Assembly: GCF_007004545.3 (NCBI RefSeq)
Contig: NZ_CP045503.2
Location: 838,501-902,500, forward strand
From: Shewanella eurypsychrophilus
GTDB lineage: Bacteria; Pseudomonadota; Gammaproteobacteria; Enterobacterales; Shewanellaceae
Reading direction: 5' to 3'
DNA length: 64,000 bases
Positions 8,739-19,200 of the stretch are shown in pieces (positions within the stretch are counted from its first letter, which is position 1; each line of letters opens with the position of its first letter). Made by a program: the position numbers and the translations under genes. The notes under the pieces are model-generated. The model was not told the DNA's origin and did no database searches. It saw only the letters and a list, made by a program, of their open reading frames with translations.

Positions 8739-10091
8739 TTATTTATTTGGCTGAGATTTAACTTTAGGCAGTAAACTCATCAGCTTATTTGCAATATCAG
8801 TGTTGTCCTGATAACCAGCAAATAGGCTAGCCGCAGGGCCTGTAGCGAATACCTGTACGTCTACACCTGTGTGCCCGACCGTTGTCCAGCCAGTGTTTGA
8901 ACGGCTATCTATGAGCTGCTTTATCGCAGTCGTCATCACTTCTTTACCTTGCATACGGGCTAGTGTTAACTGAGATTGTTCATCTTCATTAGGTTCGAAG
9001 CCTAAGTTTAGTGTTACACGAGTGAGCCAGTCACCATCAATAAGGGCATCTTTGGCGATAACATCTGGGCTAGCTTGTACCCCCCTGATGATACTCGTAT
9101 CCCATTTGTACTCGCCGTTGGCACCTATGCTTAAGCCTCCGGTATTATGATCTGCCGTTACTACCATCAGAGTATCGTTATTTTTCCTGATATATTGTTC
9201 AACGACTTCAATGGCATTGGCAAATTCTTCCATCTCTCCCATGGCCGTTGCAATATCATTATTGTGACCCGCCCAATCGATTAGGCTGCCCTCGACTAGC
9301 AGTACAAAGCCTTGATCATTTTGCGATAATAGCTCCAGGGCCTTAGCTGTCATGATGCTGAGTTTATGGCTACCTTGGTCATCTATGGCCCATGGTAGCT
9401 GCACATCGGCGAACAGGCCGATGACTTTGCCTTTAGTCACGGTATTTAGCTGATTAAAGTCAGCAAGATATTGATAACCTTTAGCTTCAAACTTCTCTAT
9501 CAAATTGGCAGGGAAGTATCTTTGCCCACCACCTAACATGACATCAGTATCTGTACCTAGATAACTCAGCGCGAGCTCGTCATAATTTTTTCGGCTTTCA
9601 TTATGGCTTAAGAAAGCGGCTGGTGTAGCGTGGTTGATCTGTGATGTCACAGCTACGCCAGTGGCAAGGCCCAGCAACTTTGCTTTCTCCATGATGGTAG
9701 GGACAGGCTGTTTATTAATATCAACCGAGATCGCACCATTATAAGATTTGACACCTGTGGCTAATGCCGTTGCCGAGGCTGCTGAATCTGTGACATAACC
9801 ACTGACTCGAGCGGGATAGGTACTGGACGTGCCGACCAAAAGACGGTCGAATACTGTTTGTTCTATCTCTTGAGTATCTGGGTTGTCTTTATAGTATCGG
9901 TAGGCGCTGGTATAGGCTGGGCCCATACCGTCACCTATCATGATCACAATATTCTTAGGGACACTGGGAGCGTCGCCTAACATGGTTTGTACTGGAGTTA
10001 CTGCCTGAGCTGCGGCGCCCATACTGCTGATTAGTGCCAATCCTGTCAGCATACAGAGTTTAAATATCGTCATATTTTGCGTCGCGGCCAT
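8739..10091 (-). CDS. phoA: Alkaline phosphatase
   Basis: The 450-residue protein has a signal peptide (about 1-30, cleavage near AAAQA) and the alkaline phosphatase core: the metal-binding segment MIGDGMG at 51-57 and the nucleophile in TDSAASATA (Ser103), followed by GVKSYNGAIS. Later metal ligands are seen in EGSLIDWAGHNND and TADHNTGG. It hydrolyses phosphomonoesters in the periplasm to release phosphate, with Zn and Mg. It is convergent with the first PstS-like/barrel/GGDEF-EAL operon and upstream-adjacent to gshB. I could not find a clear Pho box in the 90 bp upstream. The start may be the second Met (residue 7). Confidence 0.92.
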   Translation of the reverse strand: MAATQNMTIFKLCMLTGLALISSMGAAAQAVTPVQTMLGDAPSVPKNIVIMIGDGMGPAYTSAYRYYKDNPDTQEIEQTVFDRLLVGTSSTYPARVSGYVTDSAASATALATGVKSYNGAISVDINKQPVPTIMEKAKLLGLATGVAVTSQINHATPAAFLSHNESRKNYDELALSYLGTDTDVMLGGGQRYFPANLIEKFEAKGYQYLADFNQLNTVTKGKVIGLFADVQLPWAIDDQGSHKLSIMTAKALELLSQNDQGFVLLVEGSLIDWAGHNNDIATAMGEMEEFANAIEVVEQYIRKNNDTLMVVTADHNTGGLSIGANGEYKWDTSIIRGVQASPDVIAKDALIDGDWLTRVTLNLGFEPNEDEQSQLTLARMQGKEVMTTAIKQLIDSRSNTGWTTVGHTGVDVQVFATGPAASLFAGYQDNTDIANKLMSLLPKVKSQPNK

Positions 10092-10183
10092 TGCTTACAT
10101 CCTAGCTTGATTTAATTCGTGCATCGATTGCATTTATTAGCACATGGGGAATGTCACTTTACCCATGCGCTTAAGTCTGTTCT

Positions 10184-11137
10184 TTAGTCAGAGCTCTTAA
10201 TCCGTGCTTCGATTGCGTCCATTAGCATACCTGTAATGTCTACATCATAAGCCGCCTGGATCTCTTTGATACAAGTAGGGCTAGTGACGTTAATTTCGGT
10301 AAGCTTATCGCCAATCACATCCAGGCCGACAAAAATGAGTCCTCGTTTCTTAAGTTCTGGGCCTAAGCTGCGGGCAATGTGCCAATCACTCTCTGAAAGT
10401 GGTTGTGCGACACCGCGTCCACCGGCTGCCAAGTTGCCACGGGTTTCACCTTTTTGAGGAATACGGGCCAGAGAATAAGGCACAGGCTCACCATCGATGA
10501 CTAAGATACGTTTATCACCTGAGGTGATGTCGGGAATAAAGGCCTGGATCATGGCATATTGCTGGCCATGATTGGTTAATGTCTCGATGATCACGCCTAA
10601 GTTAGGATCATTCTTCTTAACCCTGAAGATTGAGCTACCGCCCATGCCATCAAGTGGCTTGAGTATGATATCGCCTTTTTCCTGATAGAAATTACGGATA
10701 CGGGTCTCATCTCTAGTCACTATGGTGTCAGGAGTAAATTCTGAGAACCAGGCTGTAAATAGTTTTTCATTTGCGTCACGAAGGCTCTGGGGCTTGTTGA
10801 CGATAAGAACGCCTTCTTCCTCAGCACGTTCAAGCATATAAGTGGCATAGATAAACTCAGTATCGAAAGGCGGATCTTTACGCATTAACACGACATCAAG
10901 ATCAGACATCGGGGTATCGACCGCTTCGCCTAATTCGAACCAGTTTTCCGCATCTTGCTTGACAGATAAGGCTCTCATATTGGCCATAGCCTTGCCATTC
11001 ACCATAGCGAGATCGTGCATTTCCATGTAGAAAAGCTGGTATCCGCGGCTCTGAGCGTCGAGTAGCATGGCGAAACTAGAGTCTTTCTTGATATTTATAT
11101 CACTGATTGGATCCATGACTATGCCGAGTTTGATCAT
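10184..11137 (-). CDS. gshB: Glutathione synthase
   Basis: The 317-residue protein is full length for GshB (E. coli 316). It opens with MIKLGIVMDPI, contains the ATP-grasp segment LKPLDGMGGSS at about 155-165, and ends with ITEINVTSPT-like residues near 280 that bind Mg-ATP. It joins gamma-glutamylcysteine and glycine to glutathione in the cytoplasm. It follows rsmE and endA on the minus strand but is separated from rsmE by a 360-bp tandem array, so it may have its own promoter at about 11140-11225. Confidence 0.95.
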   Translation of the reverse strand: MIKLGIVMDPISDINIKKDSSFAMLLDAQSRGYQLFYMEMHDLAMVNGKAMANMRALSVKQDAENWFELGEAVDTPMSDLDVVLMRKDPPFDTEFIYATYMLERAEEEGVLIVNKPQSLRDANEKLFTAWFSEFTPDTIVTRDETRIRNFYQEKGDIILKPLDGMGGSSIFRVKKNDPNLGVIIETLTNHGQQYAMIQAFIPDITSGDKRILVIDGEPVPYSLARIPQKGETRGNLAAGGRGVAQPLSESDWHIARSLGPELKKRGLIFVGLDVIGDKLTEINVTSPTCIKEIQAAYDVDITGMLMDAIEARIKSSD

Positions 11138-11224
11138 CTATTCGCTTCCTGTTTTCACCATCTTTAGATGGGACAATTGAATTTTGTATTATGCTTATAA
11201 AAAGAGGTTTTGGCTAAAATCTTG

Positions 11225-11350
11225 CTAGAACCTAGAACCTAGAACCTAGAACCTAGAACCTAGAACCTAGAACCTAGAACCTAGAACCTAGAACCTAGAA
11301 CCTAGAACCTAGAACCTAGAACCTAGAACCTAGAACCTAGAACCTAGAAC
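11225..11350. repeat. 18 perfect copies of a 7-bp repeat (CTAGAAC)n
   Basis: The plus strand holds 126 bp of exact CTAGAAC, 18 units, with no error. It lies between rsmE and gshB. The CTAG tetramer, often rare in proteobacterial DNA, occurs in every unit. Complement GTTCTAG fits the GTTN4 pattern of the other heptamer arrays in this window. Confidence 0.97.
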
Positions 11351-11496
11351 CTGCTAGTAACCAGGCCTAGAACCTAGAACCTGCTAGTAACCAGGCCTAG
11401 AACTAGAACCTGCTAGTAATCAGGCCTAGAACTAGAACCTGCTAGTAACCAGGCCTAGAACTAGAACCTGCTAGTAATCAGGCCTAGAACTAGAAC
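11351..11496. repeat. Five tandem 29-30 bp units continuing the CTAGAAC array
   Basis: Units at 11351-11380 (30 bp), 11381-11409, 11410-11438, 11439-11467 and 11468-11496 (29 bp each). Each has CTGCTAGTAAYCAGGCCTAG followed by one or two (often shortened) CTAGAAC copies. Units alternate between AACCAGG and AATCAGG. The last unit abuts the rsmE stop codon at 11497 exactly. There are no unique spacers, so this is not CRISPR. Confidence 0.95.
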
Positions 11497-12225
11497 CTAT
11501 AAGTCACCGAATTTGAGCTGTAATGCACTAATGGCTGTGAGTGCGGCGGTTTCTGTTCTGAGCACCCTAGGGCCTAATAACACATCAGTGAACGCATCTT
11601 GTTCTGTCTTTAATATTTCGTTTTCCGAGAGTCCGCCTTCTGGACCAATTAACAGTCTAACTTTAGATATTTCAAGCGCTAGGCCGCCGATACCGTGAGC
11701 GGCTCTCGGGTGCAAATTTAATTTAAGCGCGTCTGTCTGTTCACCGCACCAGGCTTCTAATGACATGGCGGGCCTGATTTCTGGCACTCGACTGCGGCCC
11801 GACTGTTCACAAGCGCCGATGACAATCTTCTGCCACTGATGGATCTTCTTTTCTAAACGTTCGCCGGAGAGTTTAACACCGCAACGCTCAGAAAAAAGAG
11901 GAGTGATAGTACTGACGCCTAATTCAACAGACTTCTGAATCGTAAAGTCCATACGGTCGCCACGTGAGATCACTTGGCCTAGGTGAATATGCAGAGGCGA
12001 TTCACTATTATTCGTGCTCGAAGATAGGACCTTAACGGAGACGTTTTTCTTACTTGCAGAGATTATTTCCGCTAAGAAGTCTTCATCGCCGCCATTGAAC
12101 AGACACACTTGTTCACCTGGGCTCATTCTTAATACACGGCCGATATGTGACGCGGCTTCGTCATCCAGTGCTAGTGTTTCAGTAACGACTAGTGGGGAGT
12201 CTTGATAAATTCTTGGGATTCTCAT
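11497..12225 (-). CDS. rsmE: 16S rRNA (uracil1498-N3)-methyltransferase RsmE
   Basis: The 242-residue protein has the SPOUT-type RsmE layout: an N-terminal PUA-like part ([15 protein letters not shown]), then [16 protein letters not shown] in the middle, and the knot segment LIGPEGGLS at 192-200 with [11 protein letters not shown] after it. It methylates U1498 of 16S rRNA. The stop codon touches the 29-bp repeat array. It lies 6 bp downstream of endA, so the two are probably co-transcribed. Confidence 0.94.
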   Translation of the reverse strand: MRIPRIYQDSPLVVTETLALDDEAASHIGRVLRMSPGEQVCLFNGGDEDFLAEIISASKKNVSVKVLSSSTNNSESPLHIHLGQVISRGDRMDFTIQKSVELGVSTITPLFSERCGVKLSGERLEKKIHQWQKIVIGACEQSGRSRVPEIRPAMSLEAWCGEQTDALKLNLHPRAAHGIGGLALEISKVRLLIGPEGGLSENEILKTEQDAFTDVLLGPRVLRTETAALTAISALQLKFGDL

Positions 12226-12231
12226 CTGTAT

Positions 12232-12981
12232 TTACTCTGCTATTTGGCTAGTTACCACTATCGAGTCACATCTATCTTTGACATAAGGGTTATGATTTCC
12301 CTGAGTCCGGGCGATAGCTTGGTCTCGCTTGCACTCGATAGTATCAACTGGATAAGTTTTATCCCATGCTTTGAACAGTTTTAATTGGCTTTTGGCTATT
12401 TTCAACCCGTATGCATGCTGCATATAAAGGTAAGTGCGGGCGATACGGCCTCTTGTGTAGCTTGGAGGCTCGACCTTTCGTGATTTAAAGTCAACCACCA
12501 TAGCGCATTGGCCATATTGTTGTGGTGTTGCATTCCATTGACTGAAACGATAGTTACTCCTGTCTCCATTGACTTCACCTACAGCGGGTACCAAGTTATG
12601 CAGATCAGCCTCCATCTTTCTGAACTTTTTGTCATTTTTGCCGCAGTTCTTACGTCCTCCATCTTGCCAGCACTGTCTTTGGTGGCCTAGCTCCCAGGCG
12701 GGGACGACATGTTCCCATTCAATTCTGCTGGCGCGCTTTTGTTGTTTTCTCACTTGATAACCACAACTTTGTAAATCTGGGTTCCACTTCTTGCCTTCAA
12801 TCTTAATGTCACAGCCACAATAGAAGCTAGTGTGGGGTAATTGACTGCTATAGATCTCTTTGGCTAGGCGCTTGGCCTGGCTAAAGCTGGTGGGGTGAGA
12901 CGAAGAGGCAAGTAAAAGTGGTGATGCAAACAAGCTTAACACTAAGCCTAATAGGCCAGCGTTTAATGTAAAACGTTTCAA
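12232..12981 (-). CDS. endA: Periplasmic endonuclease I
   Basis: The 249-residue protein has a signal peptide (about 1-26) and the endonuclease I signatures [11 protein letters not shown] (about 86-96) and [18 protein letters not shown] (about 126-143), with paired cysteines (YCGC, SCGY, QCWQ, NCGK) for disulfides as in Vibrio Dns and E. coli EndA. It cuts double-stranded DNA in the periplasm or outside the cell. It is the first gene of a minus-strand unit with rsmE. Confidence 0.93.
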   Translation of the reverse strand: MKRFTLNAGLLGLVLSLFASPLLLASSSHPTSFSQAKRLAKEIYSSQLPHTSFYCGCDIKIEGKKWNPDLQSCGYQVRKQQKRASRIEWEHVVPAWELGHQRQCWQDGGRKNCGKNDKKFRKMEADLHNLVPAVGEVNGDRSNYRFSQWNATPQQYGQCAMVVDFKSRKVEPPSYTRGRIARTYLYMQHAYGLKIAKSQLKLFKAWDKTYPVDTIECKRDQAIARTQGNHNPYVKDRCDSIVVTSQIAE

Positions 12982-13115
12982 TTTAAATCCCTAAAGTGGG
13001 CTGAAATAGCATGCCCAAAATGATAGGCAGAACTCATGTCTGCTCTTTTGCGGGATTTTACGGGATGAATAGGATTGTATGCAAGTGGCTTGTTTAGCCG
13101 TGCTCTAATATGACC

Positions 13116-13754
13116 TTAATTTTCTTTTGTCAGCTCCTGCTTACATCGGCGGCAACGGTACTTAGTCTCGCCCCTGACGACTTTATTATGGCGTCTAATA
13201 GTGAGGGAGATGGGACCACAACCACAGGAATATGAGAAGGATTTACCTTTAACTGAGCTCACATTTAAGCTATGAGTGGTACTGGGTTTAAGTTTGAAAA
13301 CCTGAGCCATAAGGCCTTGCCATTCTCGCCCGTGTGGCTTAACTCTGCCATATAGCTGATAGGCAATGAGGTGACAGATCTCATGGGGGACCACTTCCTG
13401 ATGAAATATTTCAATGTTTTCGGTAAGCAGCACAGGATTAAACCTGAGACGGTTCTCCTGAAGATGGGCGGTTCCAGCGCTCTTTCCTCTAAGCTTGAAG
13501 CCTATCTCAGGTCTGGTAAATGAGCGGTTAAAAAAAGCCTCAGCAAGGCAATATGCTTGCTCGATTCGCTCAATAATCTGTATTTGCTCATTCGTCTGCT
13601 TAATTATCTTGATTGAACCTTTGCTTGTTAATTTTTTCGCCGAGTCAGGCTTAATAGGTGCGCTTGGGGGGACTTTGGGTGAGCGAAAGAAGTTGAACAT
13701 ATTAACTCGATTAAGCCTGAGGAAGGAAAAACAGGTTACAAGGGATGGCGACAC
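13116..13754 (-). CDS. sprT: SprT family zinc metalloprotease-like protein
   Basis: The protein contains the zinc motif HEICHLIAY and, near its C-terminus, a CxC/CxxC zinc-ribbon pair (YSCGCG and YRCRRCKQ) as in SprT/SprTN-type proteins. Residues after an N-terminal low-complexity linker match the SprT domain. The start is uncertain: GTG at 13754 gives 212 residues, while ATG at 13700 (MFNFFRSPKV) gives 194 and looks more natural. It is cytoplasmic with no signal peptide. Bacterial SprT function is poorly known. It is monocistronic between endA and the Pcp-like gene. Confidence 0.82.
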   Translation of the reverse strand: MSPSLVTCFSFLRLNRVNMFNFFRSPKVPPSAPIKPDSAKKLTSKGSIKIIKQTNEQIQIIERIEQAYCLAEAFFNRSFTRPEIGFKLRGKSAGTAHLQENRLRFNPVLLTENIEIFHQEVVPHEICHLIAYQLYGRVKPHGREWQGLMAQVFKLKPSTTHSLNVSSVKGKSFSYSCGCGPISLTIRRHNKVVRGETKYRCRRCKQELTKEN

Positions 13755-13810
13755 TCTATCATGTCGTTACCCCTTGGGCTGTATCATTATGTGGTGTTTA
13801 TTGGTGATGG

Positions 13811-14998
13811 CTAAAGCGAAGCGGCGGCACTTTCAACCATAGCTTTAACTTGATTGACTATATTAGTTTCAATATCAGCGTCATAGCTTTTCACTCTAGG
13901 AGTATGGATATGACCGACTGCAATACTGCTATTAAATTGTTGCTGCAGTAAAATGGCTCGATAAGAGATCTCATTAGAGAGGTAACCACCGCCGGAGCCT
14001 TCTACTGAGGTGGCATTTTGTAACTCAGATAAGGAGGTGGCGTCAAACTGACCCCTAGCCAGTGTGGTGACACTGTGGTTATCGTTTACCTTCCACTTAG
14101 CCACATCTCCCTGGACCGATTGCATCGCAGTCACTGGGAGGGAATACTCGACAAACTCGGGGCCGTTAAGCGTCTTGCCATTGAACATTGGGGCGACGGG
14201 TTTTTCCTTGTTACCGCCAGTCAATACATTTAAGTTGTCTGGTGCTGCCGCACTTCGATTCCGTCCAGGGAAACGCTCCAGATCAAAATCATCTCGCCCC
14301 ATGCTGACAGTAAAAATCAGATCTAGGCTATTGTCTCGGTAATAAGGCGTGAGCAGAGACTCTATCATTCCCTCATCGAAATCGGCAAAGCGCACCGGGA
14401 TCATCACAGTCTGTATTTGTGCTTTTTTGCCATTCACCGAAAATTGATAACCATCGAGAGCCAGTGCTGCTAATCCTGAAGGATTGCTCTGGTCGATATT
14501 ACGGTCAAGGAAGAAGGGATCGAACCCGGTCAGCAAGATCTTGACCTGAATATCATCAGCAAAGCTGATATTACTGAAGCCGCGAGAGGATTTTTCTACT
14601 GCGCTGAGGTTTATATTCCGCTGCCAGGGGACGATGTTAAATGCCGGAGCCTGCTTTTTAAGTAATGTTTTCATCGCTAAGCGACCCCAATACAGAGGAC
14701 GATCATCCTGCCCGCCAGATTGTACGTCCCTCACAGCCTGTTGCCAGAGTCGTTCACCTTGTCTGGCCACCATTTGAGTCATTAATAACTCATCGGTTTG
14801 TTCACTGTATTGTCTAGTGAGACTATCGACTAAAGCTTGATAGCGTCCAACGACCTCTGGCATCGCTTGAGTCGCAGCGCCGATGCGTGCCTCTTCGATA
14901 TCAATACTCGTCATCGCAGTGGTATTGAACGTTGCACCGACGAGTAGTCCTACAGCGGCAAAGGCTAAACAAGGTTTAGTCATGACTTGCTCCTTCAA
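13811..14998 (-). CDS. Exported pyroglutamyl-peptidase-like (C15) protein, nucleophile Cys replaced by Ser
   Basis: The 395-residue protein has a signal peptide (about 1-28), a novel N-terminal segment (about 30-150), then a domain beginning ILLTGFDPFFLDRNIDQSNPS (GFDPF at 158-162) as in pyroglutamyl peptidase I. The family triad is Glu, Cys, His. Glu241 (DLERFPGR) and His365 (GHIHTP) are in place, but the position of the cysteine in the GTxVCN motif reads GGYLSNE, Ser341. Cytoplasmic Pcp is about 215 residues, so this one is long, exported and altered at the nucleophile. It may be a pseudoenzyme or use serine. Family call by motif alignment from memory. Confidence 0.78.
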   Translation of the reverse strand: MKEQVMTKPCLAFAAVGLLVGATFNTTAMTSIDIEEARIGAATQAMPEVVGRYQALVDSLTRQYSEQTDELLMTQMVARQGERLWQQAVRDVQSGGQDDRPLYWGRLAMKTLLKKQAPAFNIVPWQRNINLSAVEKSSRGFSNISFADDIQVKILLTGFDPFFLDRNIDQSNPSGLAALALDGYQFSVNGKKAQIQTVMIPVRFADFDEGMIESLLTPYYRDNSLDLIFTVSMGRDDFDLERFPGRNRSAAAPDNLNVLTGGNKEKPVAPMFNGKTLNGPEFVEYSLPVTAMQSVQGDVAKWKVNDNHSVTTLARGQFDATSLSELQNATSVEGSGGGYLSNEISYRAILLQQQFNSSIAVGHIHTPRVKSYDADIETNIVNQVKAMVESAAASL

Positions 14999-15192
14999 TT
15001 GGGTAAAAAATAAATCTGGGAATTATCGATTTTATTTGTGTTAATCACTTATCGATTTGAATTTATTATAGTCAACGCCTGAGTATGCACGACAATAGTA
15101 TGCAAATAAAGGGTCTGAATGCGGGGTGGGCTTGCCGCTGTTAAGTCATGAGTCATAAGTGTTAAGTGGTAAGTTTTAAACTTTTTTCAAAT

Positions 15193-16104
15193 CTACATTC
15201 TCAGCGACTGTATCGATTCATGGCTACTGAATCGCTTGGTAAAAAAGTCCAGAAAGACACTGATGTTGGTGGCAAGTTGTCTGCGGCTGGAGTAAACACC
15301 GTAGACTTTAAAGGCTTCGATAGGCCACTCTTGCAAAATGGGCACTAAGGTACCGCTGGCTAATTCATTTTTACACACTGAATTGGACAGCATGGCGATA
15401 CCAAAATCGTCCTGAGCGAGCTGTTTCACCATGATGGCGCTGTTGACCCGCACTTTTCGCTTAAACGACACCATGGTTTTCTTCGCTCCTTTGCCTAGGG
15501 GCCAAATGGGGGCAGAGCGAGAGGTGCCTAAGAGTATGCCACTATGAGCAATTAGCTCCTTTGGAGTCGCAGGGGTACCATTAGTTTTTAGGTATCCCGG
15601 GCTAGCCACCAATATTGGCTGTCTTTCAAAGAGTAAACGTGCGACTAAGTCAGATGACTGCAATGGACCATACTTGATGGCGATATCGTAACCTTCACCG
15701 ACCAAACCCACTTCACTGTCGGTAAATTGAATATCGAGTTCGATGTTGGGGTAGAGGCGCATAAAACTGGAACAGAGGTTGGCAATGATCTTCTGGCTAA
15801 ATGATACCGGTATTGCGATCCGTAGGGAGCCAGAAACATCATTATGCGTATTTTCTATGGTCGCCTTGGCAGCCTCTATTTCATCACGAATACTGGTACA
15901 GTGCTGATAAAAAAGCGCACCAACCTGAGTGAGACTCAAATTTCGAGTATCTCGCTGTAAAAGACGTACGCCAAGCTGCTCTTCGAGTTGAGCAACCTTA
16001 CGACTTATGGTTGATTTTGGCATGCCTGTTTCGCGAGCAGCTTTAGAGAAACCTTTAGCTCTAACTACCGCGGCAAACAGCATCATACCGTTAAGATCTG
16101 GCAT
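15193..16104 (-). CDS. LysR family transcriptional regulator
   Basis: The 303-residue protein has the LysR winged helix at 1-60 (MLFAAVVRAKGFSKAARETG, then PKSTISRKVAQLEEQLGVRLL) and a substrate-binding domain at about 90-295. It is divergent from the single-chain carboxylase gene with a 116-bp gap, the classical placement for a LysR protein acting on its neighbour. The effector is unknown. The C-terminal run of about 20 residues is polar and typical in length. Confidence 0.9.
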   Translation of the reverse strand: MPDLNGMMLFAAVVRAKGFSKAARETGMPKSTISRKVAQLEEQLGVRLLQRDTRNLSLTQVGALFYQHCTSIRDEIEAAKATIENTHNDVSGSLRIAIPVSFSQKIIANLCSSFMRLYPNIELDIQFTDSEVGLVGEGYDIAIKYGPLQSSDLVARLLFERQPILVASPGYLKTNGTPATPKELIAHSGILLGTSRSAPIWPLGKGAKKTMVSFKRKVRVNSAIMVKQLAQDDFGIAMLSNSVCKNELASGTLVPILQEWPIEAFKVYGVYSSRRQLATNISVFLDFFTKRFSSHESIQSLRM

Positions 16105-16220
16105 GTTTTTATCACTGTCTCAAAAATGGAACAAAGCGTCTAGCCTAGTTTAATGGTATTTGACACCTTAACAAAGTTATATTTACTCGCTAAAAATTCT
16201 AGAGGCTAAGCAGAGGATCA

Positions 16221-19200
16221 ATGATGACCAGCAAAAATCAGCCCACAAACAAGACTCAGGCTCAATCTGCCGACCCGCTTTTTCTGAAAGCAGAACATCT
16301 GGCACAAGACTTTTCACTGTTTCCTGAACACAGTAAACAGAGCCTAGCCGAAGAGATCAAGGGTCTCTTGGGTGAAGATACTATTCAATCTAACTTGAAA
16401 GAGTTGGAGCAACTCGATGTCGATGGTTATGTCACTAAGGTGATTCAGCCGACATTAGATAAAAATCGCGCCGGTGCAAAGCGTGTGATTGCCGATCTTA
16501 AAGGCAAGCTAATTGCTGAAAACCATCAAGGGCCTTTTTATAGTGCCGAGATCGAATTGAACTTCGGTACTCGTACTCGCCGTATCGGTTTTATTGCACA
16601 AGAACGTACCACTAATAATGGTGCTTGGATGCCAGAGCATCACTTGGCGGCGTGTAAGGCGATTCGCAAATTTGCAGAACTGTCTATGCCTATCATCTAT
16701 CTTATCGACACCCCAGGTGCCGATGCGGGTGAAGTGGCTAACAGTCAGAACCAGGCTCACAGCATCTCTAAGGCAATTGCCGAAAGTGCTAACGTCGATG
16801 TGCCTACCGTAGGTATTGTCATCGGTGCTGGTTACTCCGGCGGTGCAATTCCACTCGCTTCGGCTAACATCTTATTGTCATTGCGCGATGGTATTTTCAA
16901 TACCATTCAGCCTCAGGGCTTGCAGAGCATCGCCCGTAAGTACAACTTGTCTTGGCAAGAGTGTGCTAAATCAGTCGGTGTTTCACCTGAAGAACTGTAT
17001 ACCTCAGGCTGTATCGACGGAATTATCGACTTCTCTCCGACGGACAAGGATGAGCGTCAGCATAACCTTCGCCGCGCTATCATCAGCAGTATCGAAGCCG
17101 TTGAAAATGCTGCAGTGCAGTTCGTGAGAGAATCGAAAGACTTGCGTGAGCATTATGATCGCAGTCTGACTCGTTTCTTGAACCCGTCTAAGAACCTAGA
17201 AGCCCTTGAGCACCATGCCGAGCTTGCGGTTGCTAACAACCCGACAATGCACCTTAACTTGTTTGGTAGCTCTTACCGTTACCTGCGTTACCTGACGCTA
17301 CGTAGCCGTATTCAGTCTATCTCTCAAGAGCAGTATGGTCGCCTGTCTAAGGTGAGCGTGCCTGAAGGTGATCTGCTTGCGCGTATTCAGCAAGAGCAAG
17401 ATCGTGTGTTCCAGTCTTGGTTATCTAACCCGGATAAACTGGTTTATGACGAAGAGTTAAACAAGCTTTGGGGTAACTTCAGTGCTAAGCGTGATGAGGT
17501 TTCTACCGAACGTAACATGCTAACCCGTTTGATCTTAGGTGAGCCGAAAGAGAACTATAAGAAAGCCCGTAAGGCACTTATTTTCAACATCAGTTGGTCT
17601 CTGTTCCACCGTTGGAAAGGCAATGCCGAGAACAACTTCAAAGGCCTGATCCAGTATTTGGAGACACTTCCATCTGAAGTGACTCAGGCTGACTGGCCTG
17701 AACTAAACAAGCTAACAGTGCTTGATGTAGTTGTTCATGATGAATTACGTGAAGACTTTATCTGGCAGTGTCATAACATCCTTATCTTCAACGCGCTTTA
17801 TGACAATGTCGTTGGCAACTTAGCCTCTATTGCTAAAGAAGCCATGATGTCTAAGAGCTTGTCACGTGCATCGGTTGATAACCTGTTACACAGCTCTATC
17901 GATCGCGCCTTGTCGACTCAGAACGTAGCGAATGATAAGAATAAATTCTATAAATGGCTCAAGTACTTCATGGGTCAATCGAACCGTGCAGAATTGTTGA
18001 CTAAGACTGAGCAGTGGAAGAGTGTTGGTTTCCCTCAGTTAAACGATAGCTTGTTCGTTATCTTGACTTACTTCTTCGAGCGTCTGCTGCCTGAATATTT
18101 CGATAGTGAAGAAGAAAGTGGCGAATACACAGGTGCCATCAACCCTGTACGTATCGGTCGTCGTAAAGATTTCTGGAACCGTCTCACCATGGGCTATCAG
18201 GATCTCTTGATCCAGAAAGTACTCCGTGATGATAAGCGTGCCGGTAAGATGGGTTGGGAAAGTGTTATTGGTAAGTTTTTCACTGATTTCGATGAGATCA
18301 ATGGCGATAAGATGTCTGCCAACTTGCTTAACTTCCCAGGTTTCCGTCTCTCCATCGAAGATGCTTTGGATAAAGGCATTCGTCCTTGTGGCCTTATTAC
18401 AGGTATGGCCGATTTCGAGCGTAACGGTCAACAGATGCGTGTCGGTGTAGCGGTCTCAAACACGGCTTTCCAGGCGGGCGCCTTCGATATGGCCAGCGCC
18501 GAGAAGTTCAGTGCGCTATTGATTGAGTGTGCTAAGCGTAAGCTACCCGTTATCTGTTTTATTAGCTCAAGTGGTATGCAGACTAAAGAAGGCGCGGCTG
18601 CACTCTTCTCTATGGCTGTGGTGAACGATCGTATTACTCGCTTCATTCGTGATAACGAGCTACCTGTACTCATGTTTGGTTATGGTGACTGTACCGGTGG
18701 TGCTCAGGCGAGTTTCGTGACTCACCCATTAGTGCAAACCTATTACCTATCGGGTACTAACATGCCGTTCGCGGGTCAGATGGTTGTTCCTGCTTATCTG
18801 CCTTCGACTGCAACGCTATCTAACTACCTGTCGAAAGTGCCTGGTGCGATGAATGCACTAGTGACTAACCCGTTCAGCAATACCATCGATGACCAACTAA
18901 GCAGTATCGATCCTCTGATGCCTAAGCCTACCGCTGAGATTGAAGATGTGATTGCTAATGCACTTTCAACCTTAGTGCCTGAGATGATGGCCGCCGATGA
19001 AGAGATAGTTCAGGACGATCCTCGAGAACTGATGAAGCCTATCAAGAAGGTTTTGGTCCATGCTCGTGGTTGTACTGCGGTTAAGCTAATTCGTAAGGCC
19101 CATGATAATGGCATCGATGTCGTTCTGGTTGCATCGGATCCTGACATGACTTCGGTACCGGCCGATATGCTTAAAGGCAACGACAAACTTGTCTGTATCG

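Noticed and set aside
11351..11496. 29-30-bp repeats that look like a CRISPR array by unit size
   Set aside because: Units are directly joined with no unique spacers, and they grow out of a heptamer array. No cas gene is near.
18039..18431. 130-codon antisense frame in the fused carboxylase gene
   Set aside because: A shadow of a highly biased coding strand; no start signal or motif.
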